This document shows, piece by piece, positions 51,434 to 60,884 of a stretch of DNA of 63,136 nt (positions within the stretch are counted from its first letter, which is position 1; each line of letters opens with the position of its first letter). The stretch spans positions 1 to 63,136 of the forward strand of contig NZ_VJZP01000025.1 of NCBI RefSeq assembly GCF_007097265.1, in the 5' to 3' direction. Source of the DNA: Flavobacterium gawalongense (lineage in GTDB: Bacteria > Bacteroidota > Bacteroidia > Flavobacteriales > Flavobacteriaceae). A program made the translations under genes and the position numbers. The notes under the pieces are model-generated. The model ran no database searches and had not been told where the DNA came from. It saw nothing but the letters and a program-made list of their open reading frames with translations.

Positions 51434-52504
51434 ATGAAGAGTATAGAAATCCTTACACAAGAAGCCATTGCGCTATTAAAAGCACTGATTGAAACACCTT
51501 CATTTTCAAGTGAAGAAGACAAAACAGCACTTTTAATCGAAAATTGGTTTACACAAAATAACATTCCTTTCGAGAAAGAAAATAATAATGTTTGGGCTTA
51601 CAATAAATATTTTGACAAGACTAAACCAACATTATTACTCAATTCGCATCACGATACCGTAAAACCTAACCAAGGGTATACCAACGATCCTTTTGAAGCC
51701 ATCGTAAAAGACGGCAAATTATTCGGATTGGGAAGCAATGATGCCGGCGGCTGTTTGGTTTCTCTTTTAGCCACTTTTGTTCATTTTTATCCGAATGAAA
51801 AGCTGCCTTACAATATCGTGATGGTAGCTTCAGCCGAAGAAGAAAGCAGCGGAAAAAATGGATTAAACAGCGTACTGAAACATTTACCGGAACTGGAATG
51901 TGCCATTGTTGGTGAACCTACTTTGATGCAATTGGCCGTAGCCGAAAAAGGTTTATTGGTACTCGATGTCATCGTAAAAGGTACTGCAAGTCACGCCGCG
52001 CATAACAATCCAGACAATCCTATTTACAATGCGATACCCGTTATCGAATGGTTTAACAGCTATCAATTCGAAAAAATATCTGCCGTTTTAGGACCTGTAA
52101 AAATGACTGTAACGCAAATTAACGCCGGAAAACAACACAATGTAGTTCCTGCCGAATGTCATTTGGTTATCGATATCAGGGTGAATGATTGCTATAACAA
52201 TCAGGAAATTTTAGATACCGTAAGAAAACATTTGACTGCCGAAGTCAATCCTCGCTCGATGCATTTGAATGCGTCATCAATTCCTGTTTCTCATGGTTTG
52301 GTGCAAGCCGGAATCGCACTGGGAAGAACAACGTACGGCTCGCCTACACTGTCGGATCAATCGGTTTTGAGTTGTCAATCCTTGAAATTAGGACCAGGAG
52401 AAACCCTGCGGTCGCACTCGGCAGACGAATTTATATTTATAAACGAAATAGAAGAAGGAATTCAATTGTATATCAAAATACTAACTGATTTTTTCAAACA
52501 ATAA
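51434..52504 (+). CDS. argE: M20 family N-acylornithine/citrulline deacylase
   Basis: A 356-aa M20 metallopeptidase: LLNSHHDTVKPN (about residues 72-83, first zinc His), GSNDAGGCLVSL (about 101-112), SAEEESSGKNG (about 136-146) and GEPTLMQLAVAEKG (about 160-173). In Bacteroidota this enzyme removes the acyl group, acetyl or succinyl, from citrulline or ornithine. It lies after argB and before argH. Confidence 0.88.
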   Translation: MKSIEILTQEAIALLKALIETPSFSSEEDKTALLIENWFTQNNIPFEKENNNVWAYNKYFDKTKPTLLLNSHHDTVKPNQGYTNDPFEAIVKDGKLFGLGSNDAGGCLVSLLATFVHFYPNEKLPYNIVMVASAEEESSGKNGLNSVLKHLPELECAIVGEPTLMQLAVAEKGLLVLDVIVKGTASHAAHNNPDNPIYNAIPVIEWFNSYQFEKISAVLGPVKMTVTQINAGKQHNVVPAECHLVIDIRVNDCYNNQEILDTVRKHLTAEVNPRSMHLNASSIPVSHGLVQAGIALGRTTYGSPTLSDQSVLSCQSLKLGPGETLRSHSADEFIFINEIEEGIQLYIKILTDFFKQ

Positions 52505-52956
52505 AATAATTTGGATTGATCCTGATTATTTTCAGGAGCTAATCCCGCTATACGTTGCAATCTTTTTTGAGGCGAAGAAAAATCGCCTCAAAAAAGGATT
52601 TACACTACAAACGAAGTTCACTGAACTCCGCTGAAAATGGAAATTAAGTGAAGTAATCGGGGCTAAAAAATAATATTGGAATTAATTATAATTTACCGAT
52701 CGTCAGTTCGAGTAGATTTTTAAAGTCCACAAGTTTTCTTTATTAAACGAAACTTTCCACTTTAAAAATCATATTGAGAACGTTGCTGGTAACAAGGCTT
52801 CTCGATACATTTTTGGCTTAATGAATGTATCTTTTTAAACAGATTGAATCAAGCAAAAAACACTCGAAGTAACGGTCATGTATGTCCCTGTCAGTTAAAT
52901 CGATAAAAACAAAACCAAAAAGACACAACAACACGAACAACCAAAAAAGTATAATT
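52505..52956. repeat. Gene-free interval with dispersed repeat units before argH
   Basis: No plausible ORF. AATCGGGGCTAAA and inverted AGCTAATCCCGC, then CGTCAGTTCGAGTAGA near 52690, TATTGAGAACGTTG ... AAGGCTTCTCGATACATT near 52770-52812, and ACACTCGAAGTAACGGTCAT near 52860. The GTCAGTTCGAGT/CTTCTCGATAC units recur at 16320-16400 and 57510-57575. The open frame running into argH from 52882 is part of it. Confidence 0.55.
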
Positions 52957-54237
52957 ATGAAACTTTGGGAAAAAGGAATACCAACCGATAAGCAAATCGA
53001 ACATTTTACCGTTGGAAACGACAGAGAACTGGATTTAGTTCTAGCAAAATATGACGCCTTAGGCTCTATTGCACATGCAAAAATGCTAGGTCAAATCGGT
53101 CTTTTAACAGACTCCGAAACCGTTTCTTTGGTTTTGGCATTAGAAGAAATTATTGCAGCTGTTGAAAACGGAAAATTCGAAATCGAAGACAGTTTTGAAG
53201 ACGTACATTCCAAAATCGAATACCTACTAACGGTAAAACTAGGCGATGCCGGAAAAAAAATTCACACGGCTCGTTCCCGTAACGACCAGGTTTTGGTAGA
53301 CGTTAATTTATATCTAAAAGACGTCCTTAAAGAACTAAAAGAACAAGTAAAAAGCCTTTTTGATTTGCTGATGGAATCAGCAGAAAAACATCAAAATGTT
53401 TTGTTACCAGGTTACACGCACCTTCAAATTGCGATGCCATCTTCTTTCGGAATGTGGTTTTCCGCTTACGCCGAAAGTTTAATTGATGATGTAACGATGC
53501 TAAATGCAGCTTTAAAAATTGTAGACCAGAATCCATTAGGTTCGGCCGCAGGTTACGGAAGTTCGTTTCCTATCAACAGAACATTCACGACTCAAGAATT
53601 AGGTTTTGAAACTTTAAAATTTAATTCGGTTGCGGCACAAATGAGCCGTGGAAAATCAGAGAAAACAGTTGCTTTTGCGATGAGTAGCGTTGCCGCTACC
53701 CTATCAAAATTCTCGATGGATGTTTGTTTGTATATGAGCCAGAATTTTGATTTTATCACTTTGCCTTCGCATCTTACAACAGGTTCGAGCATTATGCCAC
53801 ACAAGAAAAACCCGGATGTTTTTGAATTGATTCGTGGAAAATGCAACAAAATTCAAGCGTTACCATACGAAATCACTTTAATTACCAACAACCTACCAAG
53901 TGGTTATCACAGAGATTTGCAACTTTTGAAAGAAGGATTGTTTCCAGCGATTCAAAACTTAAAAGCCTGTTTGGATATCGCTATTTTTGCTATTAAAGAC
54001 ATTAAAGTAAAAGAACACATTTTAGACGATAAAAAATACGATTATTTGTTTACGGTAGATTCCTTAAACGAAATGGTTGTTGCCGGTCTGCCTTTTAGAG
54101 ATGCCTATAAAGCCGTTGCAGAACAACTGGAAAATGGCACTTTTAAATCCCCAAAAGAAACCAAGCATACGCATGAAGGAAGCATCAATAACCTTTGTTT
54201 GGATGCCATAAAAAAGAAAATGAACGATTCTTATTAA
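52957..54237 (+). CDS. argH: Argininosuccinate lyase
   Basis: A 426-aa member of the fumarase/aspartase superfamily that releases arginine and fumarate. Signature GSSIMPHKKNPDVFE (about residues 272-286), with HSKIEYLLTVKLGDAGKKIHTARSRNDQV (about 87-115) also typical. The start is the ATG 52957 (MKLWEKGIPTD); earlier residues in the open frame come from a repeat. It ends the arginine cluster before a terminator. Confidence 0.95.
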   Translation: MKLWEKGIPTDKQIEHFTVGNDRELDLVLAKYDALGSIAHAKMLGQIGLLTDSETVSLVLALEEIIAAVENGKFEIEDSFEDVHSKIEYLLTVKLGDAGKKIHTARSRNDQVLVDVNLYLKDVLKELKEQVKSLFDLLMESAEKHQNVLLPGYTHLQIAMPSSFGMWFSAYAESLIDDVTMLNAALKIVDQNPLGSAAGYGSSFPINRTFTTQELGFETLKFNSVAAQMSRGKSEKTVAFAMSSVAATLSKFSMDVCLYMSQNFDFITLPSHLTTGSSIMPHKKNPDVFELIRGKCNKIQALPYEITLITNNLPSGYHRDLQLLKEGLFPAIQNLKACLDIAIFAIKDIKVKEHILDDKKYDYLFTVDSLNEMVVAGLPFRDAYKAVAEQLENGTFKSPKETKHTHEGSINNLCLDAIKKKMNDSY

Positions 54238-54261
54238 TTCAAAACCAAAATAGTTGTTACA

Positions 54262-54298
54262 AAAAAATCCATTCATTTAAACGAATGGATTTTTTTTA
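54262..54298 (+). terminator. Terminator ending the arginine cluster
   Basis: AAAAAATCCATTCATTTAAACGAATGGATTTTTTTT: a stem with a 4-nt loop, followed by T tract. Confidence 0.85.
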
Positions 54299-54332
54299 TT
54301 TGGAATATTACCCCAAAAAACTATATTAAAAC

Positions 54333-54361
54333 CTTTGTCAAAGTTTCGAACTTTGACAAAG
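54333..54361. repeat. Perfect 13-bp hairpin CTTTGTCAAAGTT
   Basis: CTTTGTCAAAGTT, loop TCG, AACTTTGACAAAG, directly before the convergent ytxJ stop. It carries no T tract and looks like a dispersed palindromic unit. Confidence 0.55.
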
Positions 54362-54367
54362 ATTAAT

Positions 54368-54757
54368 TTAAACCTTTCCCATCAATTCTTCCGCATCAAT
54401 ATCGCTATGCGAAACATTGTAAATGGCTTTTCCTTCTTTAATTACTATCAATTGTGGGGATTGATGGGTAACTCCAAAACGATCAGCAATGGCATTAGAA
54501 ATATCGCGATACGCTATTAAATCTAAAAAATAAGGCGTAACTTTATCTGAATTATTAAACTCATTTTCAAACTGTTTCAGTGCCATCCTACTTACGCTGC
54601 ATCGGGTACTGTGTTTAAAAATTGCTACCGGTTTTTCATTCGAAACGAAAATAATTTCATTCAGTTGCCCTAAATCGGTTAGTTCATTCCAGTTGATTTT
54701 GCTTTCTTTTAAATCCTTGTCATCTGAACTATTAAAAATATTTTGAAAAAAACTCAT
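54368..54757 (-). CDS. ytxJ: Bacillithiol-system monothiol bacilliredoxin YtxJ (BrxC)
   Basis: A 129-aa thioredoxin-like protein. INWNELTDLGQLNEII starts the YtxJ family domain. The redox site is a single-Cys CSVSR motif in KHSTRCSVSRMA (about residues 52-63), so it is a monothiol bacilliredoxin. It would reduce S-bacillithiolated proteins. The gene is divergent from clpB. Flavobacteria make bacillithiol, so this fits. Confidence 0.9.
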   Translation of the reverse strand: MSFFQNIFNSSDDKDLKESKINWNELTDLGQLNEIIFVSNEKPVAIFKHSTRCSVSRMALKQFENEFNNSDKVTPYFLDLIAYRDISNAIADRFGVTHQSPQLIVIKEGKAIYNVSHSDIDAEELMGKV

Positions 54758-54901
54758 AATTGTCTTATTTTAAGACATTTTGACTTTGAAATATGATAAA
54801 AATCATGAAATTTCCGTCAATTTGTCTGTATTATTGTATTGGAATATATATTGAATATAATTCGCAAAGTTAGTCAAATAACAACAAAACAATATACCAT
54901 C

Positions 54902-57505
54902 ATGAACATAAATAAATTTACAATCAAATCCCAGGAAGCCATTCAGCTTTCCCAACAATTGGCACAAAGCCACGGGCAACAACAAATAGAAAATGAACAT
55001 ATTTTCAAGGCTATTTTTGAAGTAGATGAAAATGTAGCTCCTTTTATATTGAAGAAACTGAACGTAAATGTGAGCTTATTGGAACAAATACTGGACAGCA
55101 CGATACAAAGCTTCCCGAAAGTTTCCGGTGGCGAAATTATGTTGTCCAGAACTGCAAACACAACGCTAAACGAAGCGGAGATTATCGCAAAAAAAATGAA
55201 TGATGAATTCGTTTCTGTGGAGCATTTAATTTTAGCCATATTTGGTTCCAAAAGTAAAGTTTCCCAAATCCTAAAAGACCAAGGCGTTACCGAAAAAGGA
55301 CTAAAAGCCGCTATCGACGAATTGCGTAAAGGAGAACGAGTGACTTCGGCATCTGCTGAAGAAACGTATAATTCTTTAAATAAATATGCCAAAAATCTGA
55401 ACGAATTAGCCCGCACCGGTAAACTCGATCCAGTAATTGGCCGTGACGAGGAAATTCGCAGAGTATTGCAAATTCTAACACGAAGAACTAAAAACAACCC
55501 CATGTTGGTTGGAGAACCCGGAGTGGGAAAAACCGCTATTGCCGAAGGTTTAGCACATCGAATTGTCGATGGAGATGTTCCTGACAATTTGAAAGATAAA
55601 ATCGTTTATTCGCTTGATATGGGAGCGCTAATTGCCGGTGCCAAATACAAAGGGGAATTTGAAGAAAGGCTTAAATCAGTGGTAAAAGAAGTGACTTCTG
55701 CCGAAGGTGATATTGTTTTATTCATTGACGAAATCCATACACTGGTGGGAGCCGGAGGTGGTGAAGGCGCTATGGATGCGGCCAATATTCTGAAACCGGC
55801 GTTGGCTCGTGGCGAACTGCGCGCCATTGGAGCAACAACTTTAGACGAATATCAAAAATATTTCGAAAAAGACAAAGCACTCGAAAGACGTTTCCAAAAA
55901 ATAATGGTCGAAGAACCGGATACCGAAAGTGCTATTTCGATTTTACGTGGAATCAAAGAAAAATACGAAACACATCATAAAGTCCAAATCAAAGACGACG
56001 CTATTATTGCCGCTGTTGAATTATCACAGCGCTATATCACCAATCGTTTTCTTCCGGACAAAGCCATCGATTTAATGGATGAAGCAGCTTCAAAACTGCG
56101 TATGGAAATCAATTCGAAACCCGAAGAATTGGATGTTTTGGATCGAAAAATCATGCAATTAGAAATTGAAATTGAAGCGATTAAACGAGAAAAAGACGAA
56201 AGTAAACTCAAAGTTTTGGGAATGGATTTGGCGAACCTAAAAGAAGATCGCAACGAAATCTACGCCAAATGGAAATCGGAGAAAGATGTAGTCGATAATA
56301 TTCAAGCAGTAAAAACTGAAATTGAAGACTTCAAATACGAAGCCGAACGTGCCGAACGTGAAGGCGATTATGGAAAAGTAGCCGAAATTCGCTACGGGAA
56401 AATCAAAGAAGCACAAGAACGTTTAGACATTTTACTCAAGGAATTACAAGAAAATCAAGCAGGAACTTCGTTGATAAAAGAAGAAGTTACTCGTGAAGAT
56501 ATTGCTGAAGTGGTGGCCAAATGGACTGGAATTCCGGTAATGAAAATGCTTCAGGGAGAACGAGAAAAACTACTGAAACTGGAAGACGAATTGCATCACA
56601 GGGTCGTAGGACAGGAAGAAGCGATTCAAGCGGTAAGTGATGCCGTGCGCAGAAGCCGTGCCGGATTGCAGGATATGAAAAAACCGGTTGGAACCTTTCT
56701 TTTCCTTGGAACCACGGGAGTTGGTAAAACAGAATTAGCCAAAGCCTTAGCTGAATATCTTTTCGACGATGAAAATGCGATGACCCGTATCGACATGAGC
56801 GAATACCAAGAACGCCACAGCGTGAGCCGTTTGGTGGGTGCGCCTCCGGGATATGTGGGTTATGACGAAGGCGGACAATTGACCGAAGCGGTTCGTAGAA
56901 AACCGTATTCCGTAATCTTATTGGATGAGATTGAAAAAGCGCATCCTGATACGTTTAACATCTTGCTACAAGTCTTGGATGAAGGACGTTTGACAGATAA
57001 CAAAGGGCGTTTGGCTGATTTTAAAAATACCATTATCATCATGACTTCTAATATGGGAAGCCAAATTATACAGGAGAAATTCGAGAACCTAAAAGGAAGC
57101 GTCGAAGCCGCAACCGAATTGGCCAAAGTAGAAGTTCTTGGATTGTTGAAACAAACGGTTCGCCCGGAATTCATAAACCGTATTGATGAAATTGTAATGT
57201 TCACGCCGCTTACCAGTGAAAATATTGCTCAAATAGTAGGTTTGCAACTAAAAAGCGTGACCAAAATGCTGGCACAGCAAGGGATTACCATGGATGCCAC
57301 TGCGGAAGCCATTGCCTATTTATCCGAGAAAGGATATGATCCGCAATTTGGAGCGAGACCCGTGAAAAGAGTGATTCAAAGAGATGTGCTCAATGAATTA
57401 TCCAAAGAAATTCTATCTGGAAAAATAACTACAGACAGCATTGTTTTGATAGATGCGTTTGATGGAAAATTGGTTTTTAGAAATCAAACCGAGTTAGTTT
57501 CTTAA
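54902..57505 (+). CDS. clpB: ClpB chaperone (Hsp100)
   Basis: An 867-aa disaggregase. Domains in order: N domain ([15 protein letters not shown]), first AAA with Walker [10 protein letters not shown] at residue 204, coiled-coil middle domain (about 390-520), second AAA with GTTGVGKTE at 603, and the C-terminal region. The start is the ATG 54902; the upstream open frame starts at a TTG. A -7 box is not clear. It works with DnaK to resolve aggregates after stress. Confidence 0.96.
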   Translation: MNINKFTIKSQEAIQLSQQLAQSHGQQQIENEHIFKAIFEVDENVAPFILKKLNVNVSLLEQILDSTIQSFPKVSGGEIMLSRTANTTLNEAEIIAKKMNDEFVSVEHLILAIFGSKSKVSQILKDQGVTEKGLKAAIDELRKGERVTSASAEETYNSLNKYAKNLNELARTGKLDPVIGRDEEIRRVLQILTRRTKNNPMLVGEPGVGKTAIAEGLAHRIVDGDVPDNLKDKIVYSLDMGALIAGAKYKGEFEERLKSVVKEVTSAEGDIVLFIDEIHTLVGAGGGEGAMDAANILKPALARGELRAIGATTLDEYQKYFEKDKALERRFQKIMVEEPDTESAISILRGIKEKYETHHKVQIKDDAIIAAVELSQRYITNRFLPDKAIDLMDEAASKLRMEINSKPEELDVLDRKIMQLEIEIEAIKREKDESKLKVLGMDLANLKEDRNEIYAKWKSEKDVVDNIQAVKTEIEDFKYEAERAEREGDYGKVAEIRYGKIKEAQERLDILLKELQENQAGTSLIKEEVTREDIAEVVAKWTGIPVMKMLQGEREKLLKLEDELHHRVVGQEEAIQAVSDAVRRSRAGLQDMKKPVGTFLFLGTTGVGKTELAKALAEYLFDDENAMTRIDMSEYQERHSVSRLVGAPPGYVGYDEGGQLTEAVRRKPYSVILLDEIEKAHPDTFNILLQVLDEGRLTDNKGRLADFKNTIIIMTSNMGSQIIQEKFENLKGSVEAATELAKVEVLGLLKQTVRPEFINRIDEIVMFTPLTSENIAQIVGLQLKSVTKMLAQQGITMDATAEAIAYLSEKGYDPQFGARPVKRVIQRDVLNELSKEILSGKITTDSIVLIDAFDGKLVFRNQTELVS

Positions 57506-57621
57506 ACAAGTTCGTCAGTTCGTCCCGACACTTCGGGATTTTGTGCAATGCAATGGAACAAAAAATGTATCGAGAACATTTAAACTTATGAAAACACCAA
57601 TCGAAAGGCTGGTGTTTTTTT
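57506..57621. repeat. Repeat remnant and terminator after clpB
   Basis: GTTCGTCAGTTCGTCCCGAC and CTTCGGGATTTTGTGC, then TGTATCGAGAACATTT, share units with the repeats at 52690 and 16390. AAACACCAATCGAAAGGCTGGTGTTTTTTT (57592-57621) is an intrinsic terminator. Confidence 0.6.
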
Positions 57622-57708
57622 AATCATTCTGTTAAAAACTCAAATCCAACAAACCCCATTTATTCAGAAATTATACCTATTTTGGTAATCTAAATAAAAG
57701 TGTTACCA

Positions 57709-60018
57709 ATGTCATTATTCCAGCCCTCAGTTCTTAAAAAATATTTGAGCCAACAAGATTCAGCTACTGTTCAAAAAGCTTATAAAAAATACAGCAAGTA
57801 TTTCCATAATCCAACCATCCAGGAAAACATCCGCAACAGTAAAGAAGAACAATTTCAGGAAGGATTTTTACGAGAACTTTTTGTTGATATATTGGGTTAT
57901 ACACTAAATCCTGCACCAACGTTCAACTTAACCACAGAACTCAAAAATATCAAAGGCGCTAAAAAAGTCGATGGCGCTATCCTAAAAGACGGCAATGCCC
58001 TTGGAGTTATCGAACTTAAAGGCACTAATACCAAAGACCTCGAAAGCATCCGCCAACAAGCTTTTGATTACAAAGCCAATCAAACGGGTTGTATTTATGT
58101 AATTACATCCAACTTCGAGAAGTTGCGCTTTTACATCAACAATGCAGTGGATTATGAAGAATTCAATTTATTTACACTAACCCATAGTGAATTTGAAATG
58201 TTCTATCTCTGTTTGGCCAAAGACAATATTCTTGCCAACAAACCTTTAACGATAAAAGAAGCTTCTGTTCTGGAAGAAGAAAATATTACCAAACATTTCT
58301 ATGCCGATTATTCCTTGTTCAAACGCGAGTTGTACCGTGATTTGGTCAAACAAAACCGGAATAACGTTATGCTGATGGAGTTAAGCGAAAAAACCTCCAA
58401 GCTTACCCTTTTCAAAAAATCACAAAAACTGATTGACCGTTTTCTGTTTATTCTTTTTGCCGAAGACCGCGGATTACTCTCCCCCAACTCCATTTCCACC
58501 ATTCTCAAAGAATGGAAAGCCTTGGAAGAGTTGGATATGGTTGTGCCCTTGTACGACCGCTACAAACAATACTTTGGTTATCTCGACACAGGACGAAAAG
58601 GTACCGACAAAAAAGAAGAAATCTTTGCTTACAATGGCGGACTGTTTCAGCCTGATGTCATTTTGGATGCCGTTATCATCGACGATGACCTACTCTACCG
58701 CCATACCAAAAAACTAACCACTTATGACTTCGAAAGTCAGGTGGACGTAAATATTTTAGGTCACATTTTTGAACATTCGCTAAACGAAATCGAAAGCATG
58801 AATGCTGAAATTGAAGGAACTGATTTTGACAAACAAAAAACCAAACGCAAGAAAGACGGGGTTTTCTACACCCCAAAATACATCACCAAATACATAGTCG
58901 ATAATACCATTGGCAAACTCTGTACCGAGAAAAAACAGGAATTAAGCATTATTGACGAAGAATACGCCAAAGGGCGCAAGAACCGCCAAGCCACCACCAT
59001 TGTAAAACTCGACCAACAGCTTAAAGACTATCGAGAATGGCTCTTGGAATTGACCATTTGCGACCCCGCCTGTGGCTCGGGTGCCTTCTTGAACCAAGCC
59101 TTGGATTTCCTGATTAAGGAACACGCCTATATAGACGAACTCAACAAACAACTCTTTGGCGGTGGTTTTACCTTCCCGGATATAGAAAACCAAATCCTGG
59201 AACACAACATCTATGGCGTGGACCTCAACGAGGAAAGTATCGAGATTGCCAAACTGTCCTTATGGCTCCGCACCGCCCAACCTAAACGAAAACTTACCAG
59301 CCTGAACAACAACATCAAATGCGGGAACTCGCTCATTGACAGCAAAGCCATTGCAGGTGACAAGGCTTTTAACTGGAAAGAACAATTCCCGGAAGTATTT
59401 GACAAAGGGGGTTTTGATGTGATTATTGGCAATCCACCTTATGTAAGACAAGAATTGTTTAAGGATATTAAACCTTATCTTGAAAAGAATTATGAGTGTT
59501 ATAATAGCATAGCCGATTTATATACTTATTTTATAGAAAAAGGGATTCAACTAATGAATACAAGAGGAAGATTTTCTTTTATTCTACCTAATAAATTTCT
59601 AAAGGCAACTTATGGAAATGAAGTAAGAAAAGTTATAAAAAACAAAGTTCAAATTGATTTAATATTTGATTTTGATGATTATCCAGTTTTTAAAGATGCT
59701 ACAACTTATCCGATGATTTATATTTTTTCAAAGGAAATTAACAGAAGTAAATCGACCTTTATCTTTTCTGAAATTAATAAAAGAGATAACACAAATGACC
59801 CAATAGGAAGATTAGAAGAAAAAGCAACTAAAGCATCTTATAATTCTTTAAAGGATGATAATTGGCAATTCCAAGACAGTACTAATGATAGTTTACTTAC
59901 AAAAATTAAAACAGGTTCAATTTGTTTAAAGGAAATTGTTAATATAAAATTTTCAGGGGTGTTTCGACAGGTAAAAATGAAGTTTTTATCATCAACAAAC
60001 AATTGGCAGATAAATTAA
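57709..60018 (+). CDS. Type IIG restriction-modification enzyme, N-terminal part (nuclease and N6-adenine methyltransferase)
   Basis: The first 770 codons encode a PD-(D/E)xK-like nuclease (VDGAI then GVIELKGT, about residues 85-106), a helical connector, and an Eco57I-type N6-adenine methyltransferase: SAM motif CDPACGSGAFL at 451-461 and the catalytic NPPY at 575-578. After about 59955 the frame reads SGVFRQVKMKF and stops; the expected continuation (GVSTGKNEVFII) is in another frame and joins the ORF at 60003-60884. The full protein would be about 1,050 aa. GC content drops sharply after 59430. Either a sequencing error, an inactive gene, or programmed shift is possible. The start is the ATG 57709 (not GTG 57700). 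Confidence 0.8.
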   Translation: MSLFQPSVLKKYLSQQDSATVQKAYKKYSKYFHNPTIQENIRNSKEEQFQEGFLRELFVDILGYTLNPAPTFNLTTELKNIKGAKKVDGAILKDGNALGVIELKGTNTKDLESIRQQAFDYKANQTGCIYVITSNFEKLRFYINNAVDYEEFNLFTLTHSEFEMFYLCLAKDNILANKPLTIKEASVLEEENITKHFYADYSLFKRELYRDLVKQNRNNVMLMELSEKTSKLTLFKKSQKLIDRFLFILFAEDRGLLSPNSISTILKEWKALEELDMVVPLYDRYKQYFGYLDTGRKGTDKKEEIFAYNGGLFQPDVILDAVIIDDDLLYRHTKKLTTYDFESQVDVNILGHIFEHSLNEIESMNAEIEGTDFDKQKTKRKKDGVFYTPKYITKYIVDNTIGKLCTEKKQELSIIDEEYAKGRKNRQATTIVKLDQQLKDYREWLLELTICDPACGSGAFLNQALDFLIKEHAYIDELNKQLFGGGFTFPDIENQILEHNIYGVDLNEESIEIAKLSLWLRTAQPKRKLTSLNNNIKCGNSLIDSKAIAGDKAFNWKEQFPEVFDKGGFDVIIGNPPYVRQELFKDIKPYLEKNYECYNSIADLYTYFIEKGIQLMNTRGRFSFILPNKFLKATYGNEVRKVIKNKVQIDLIFDFDDYPVFKDATTYPMIYIFSKEINRSKSTFIFSEINKRDNTNDPIGRLEEKATKASYNSLKDDNWQFQDSTNDSLLTKIKTGSICLKEIVNIKFSGVFRQVKMKFLSSTNNWQIN

Positions 60019-60884
60019 GAAATGATAGAAATGAAAAATTCATACGTGAAATAGTAACTGGAAAAGAAGTTAAAAGATACAATTTAAATTTTGATAATTT
60101 ATACCTTCTTTATATTCCTTGGGAATATGATTTAGAATTTGATCAAGGGATAAAAGAATATTTATTAGCGAACAAGGATATATTGTCAAACAGACCAGAG
60201 GTTAAAGATGGTAGATTTAATTGGTGGTGTTTAAGTAGATATGGTAGTAAGAATGCCGAATATTTATTCAAGTCTAAAATCATCTATCCCCGAATAAATA
60301 ATGAATCAAATTTTTTCTTTGATGCTGTAGGCAATTTTTCACTTTCCGATAATAATTTTTTTATATCTACAGATGAAAAATATTTAATGCCAATTCTTAA
60401 TTCAAAAATTGTGTTTTATTTTTTAAAATCTATTGCATCAACATTGCAAGGCGGATATTTAGATTTCAGAAGACCATATATGGAAATAATACCAATTAAA
60501 ATCCCAGAAAACCAAAAACCATTTATAGAAAAATCCGACTCTATGTTGATTTTAAACAAAGATTTACAAGTAATCAACAGAAAATTCACGACCTACTTTT
60601 CCGGTCAATACAAAATAGAAAAACTGACTAAAAAATTAGAAAACTGGCACGAATTAACCTTTGCAGCATTTATAACAGAAATCAACAAAGCCATTAAAAC
60701 CTCAGGACAAGTGCCACTTACCAAAAAAGACGAATTCGAATGGTTGGATTTATTTGAAGAAAATAAAAACAAAGCCCAAACCCTAAAATCTGAAATCAAT
60801 AAAACCGATAAGGAAATAGATACAATGGTTTATGAGTTGTATGGATTGAGTGAGGAGGAGATATTAATAGTTGAAGAAAAATGA
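60003..60884 (+). CDS. Type IIG restriction-modification enzyme, C-terminal specificity part (TaqI-like), frameshifted
   Basis: This frame begins with TTG within the preceding gene and encodes LADKLRNDRNEKFIREIVTGKEVKRYN, a TaqI-like C-terminal specificity domain, with IPWEYD and IPIKIPENQKP. The last ~110 residues return to the higher-GC style of the upstream gene. Read without the frameshift it completes one type IIG protein. The stop overlaps the start of the membrane protein gene (ATGA). Confidence 0.75.
   Translation: MADKLRNDRNEKFIREIVTGKEVKRYNLNFDNLYLLYIPWEYDLEFDQGIKEYLLANKDILSNRPEVKDGRFNWWCLSRYGSKNAEYLFKSKIIYPRINNESNFFFDAVGNFSLSDNNFFISTDEKYLMPILNSKIVFYFLKSIASTLQGGYLDFRRPYMEIIPIKIPENQKPFIEKSDSMLILNKDLQVINRKFTTYFSGQYKIEKLTKKLENWHELTFAAFITEINKAIKTSGQVPLTKKDEFEWLDLFEENKNKAQTLKSEINKTDKEIDTMVYELYGLSEEEILIVEEK

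Noticed and set aside
52882..52956. Extension of ArgH to an upstream ATG
   Set aside because: The frame lies in repeat sequence, and MKLWEKGIPTD is the usual N-terminus.
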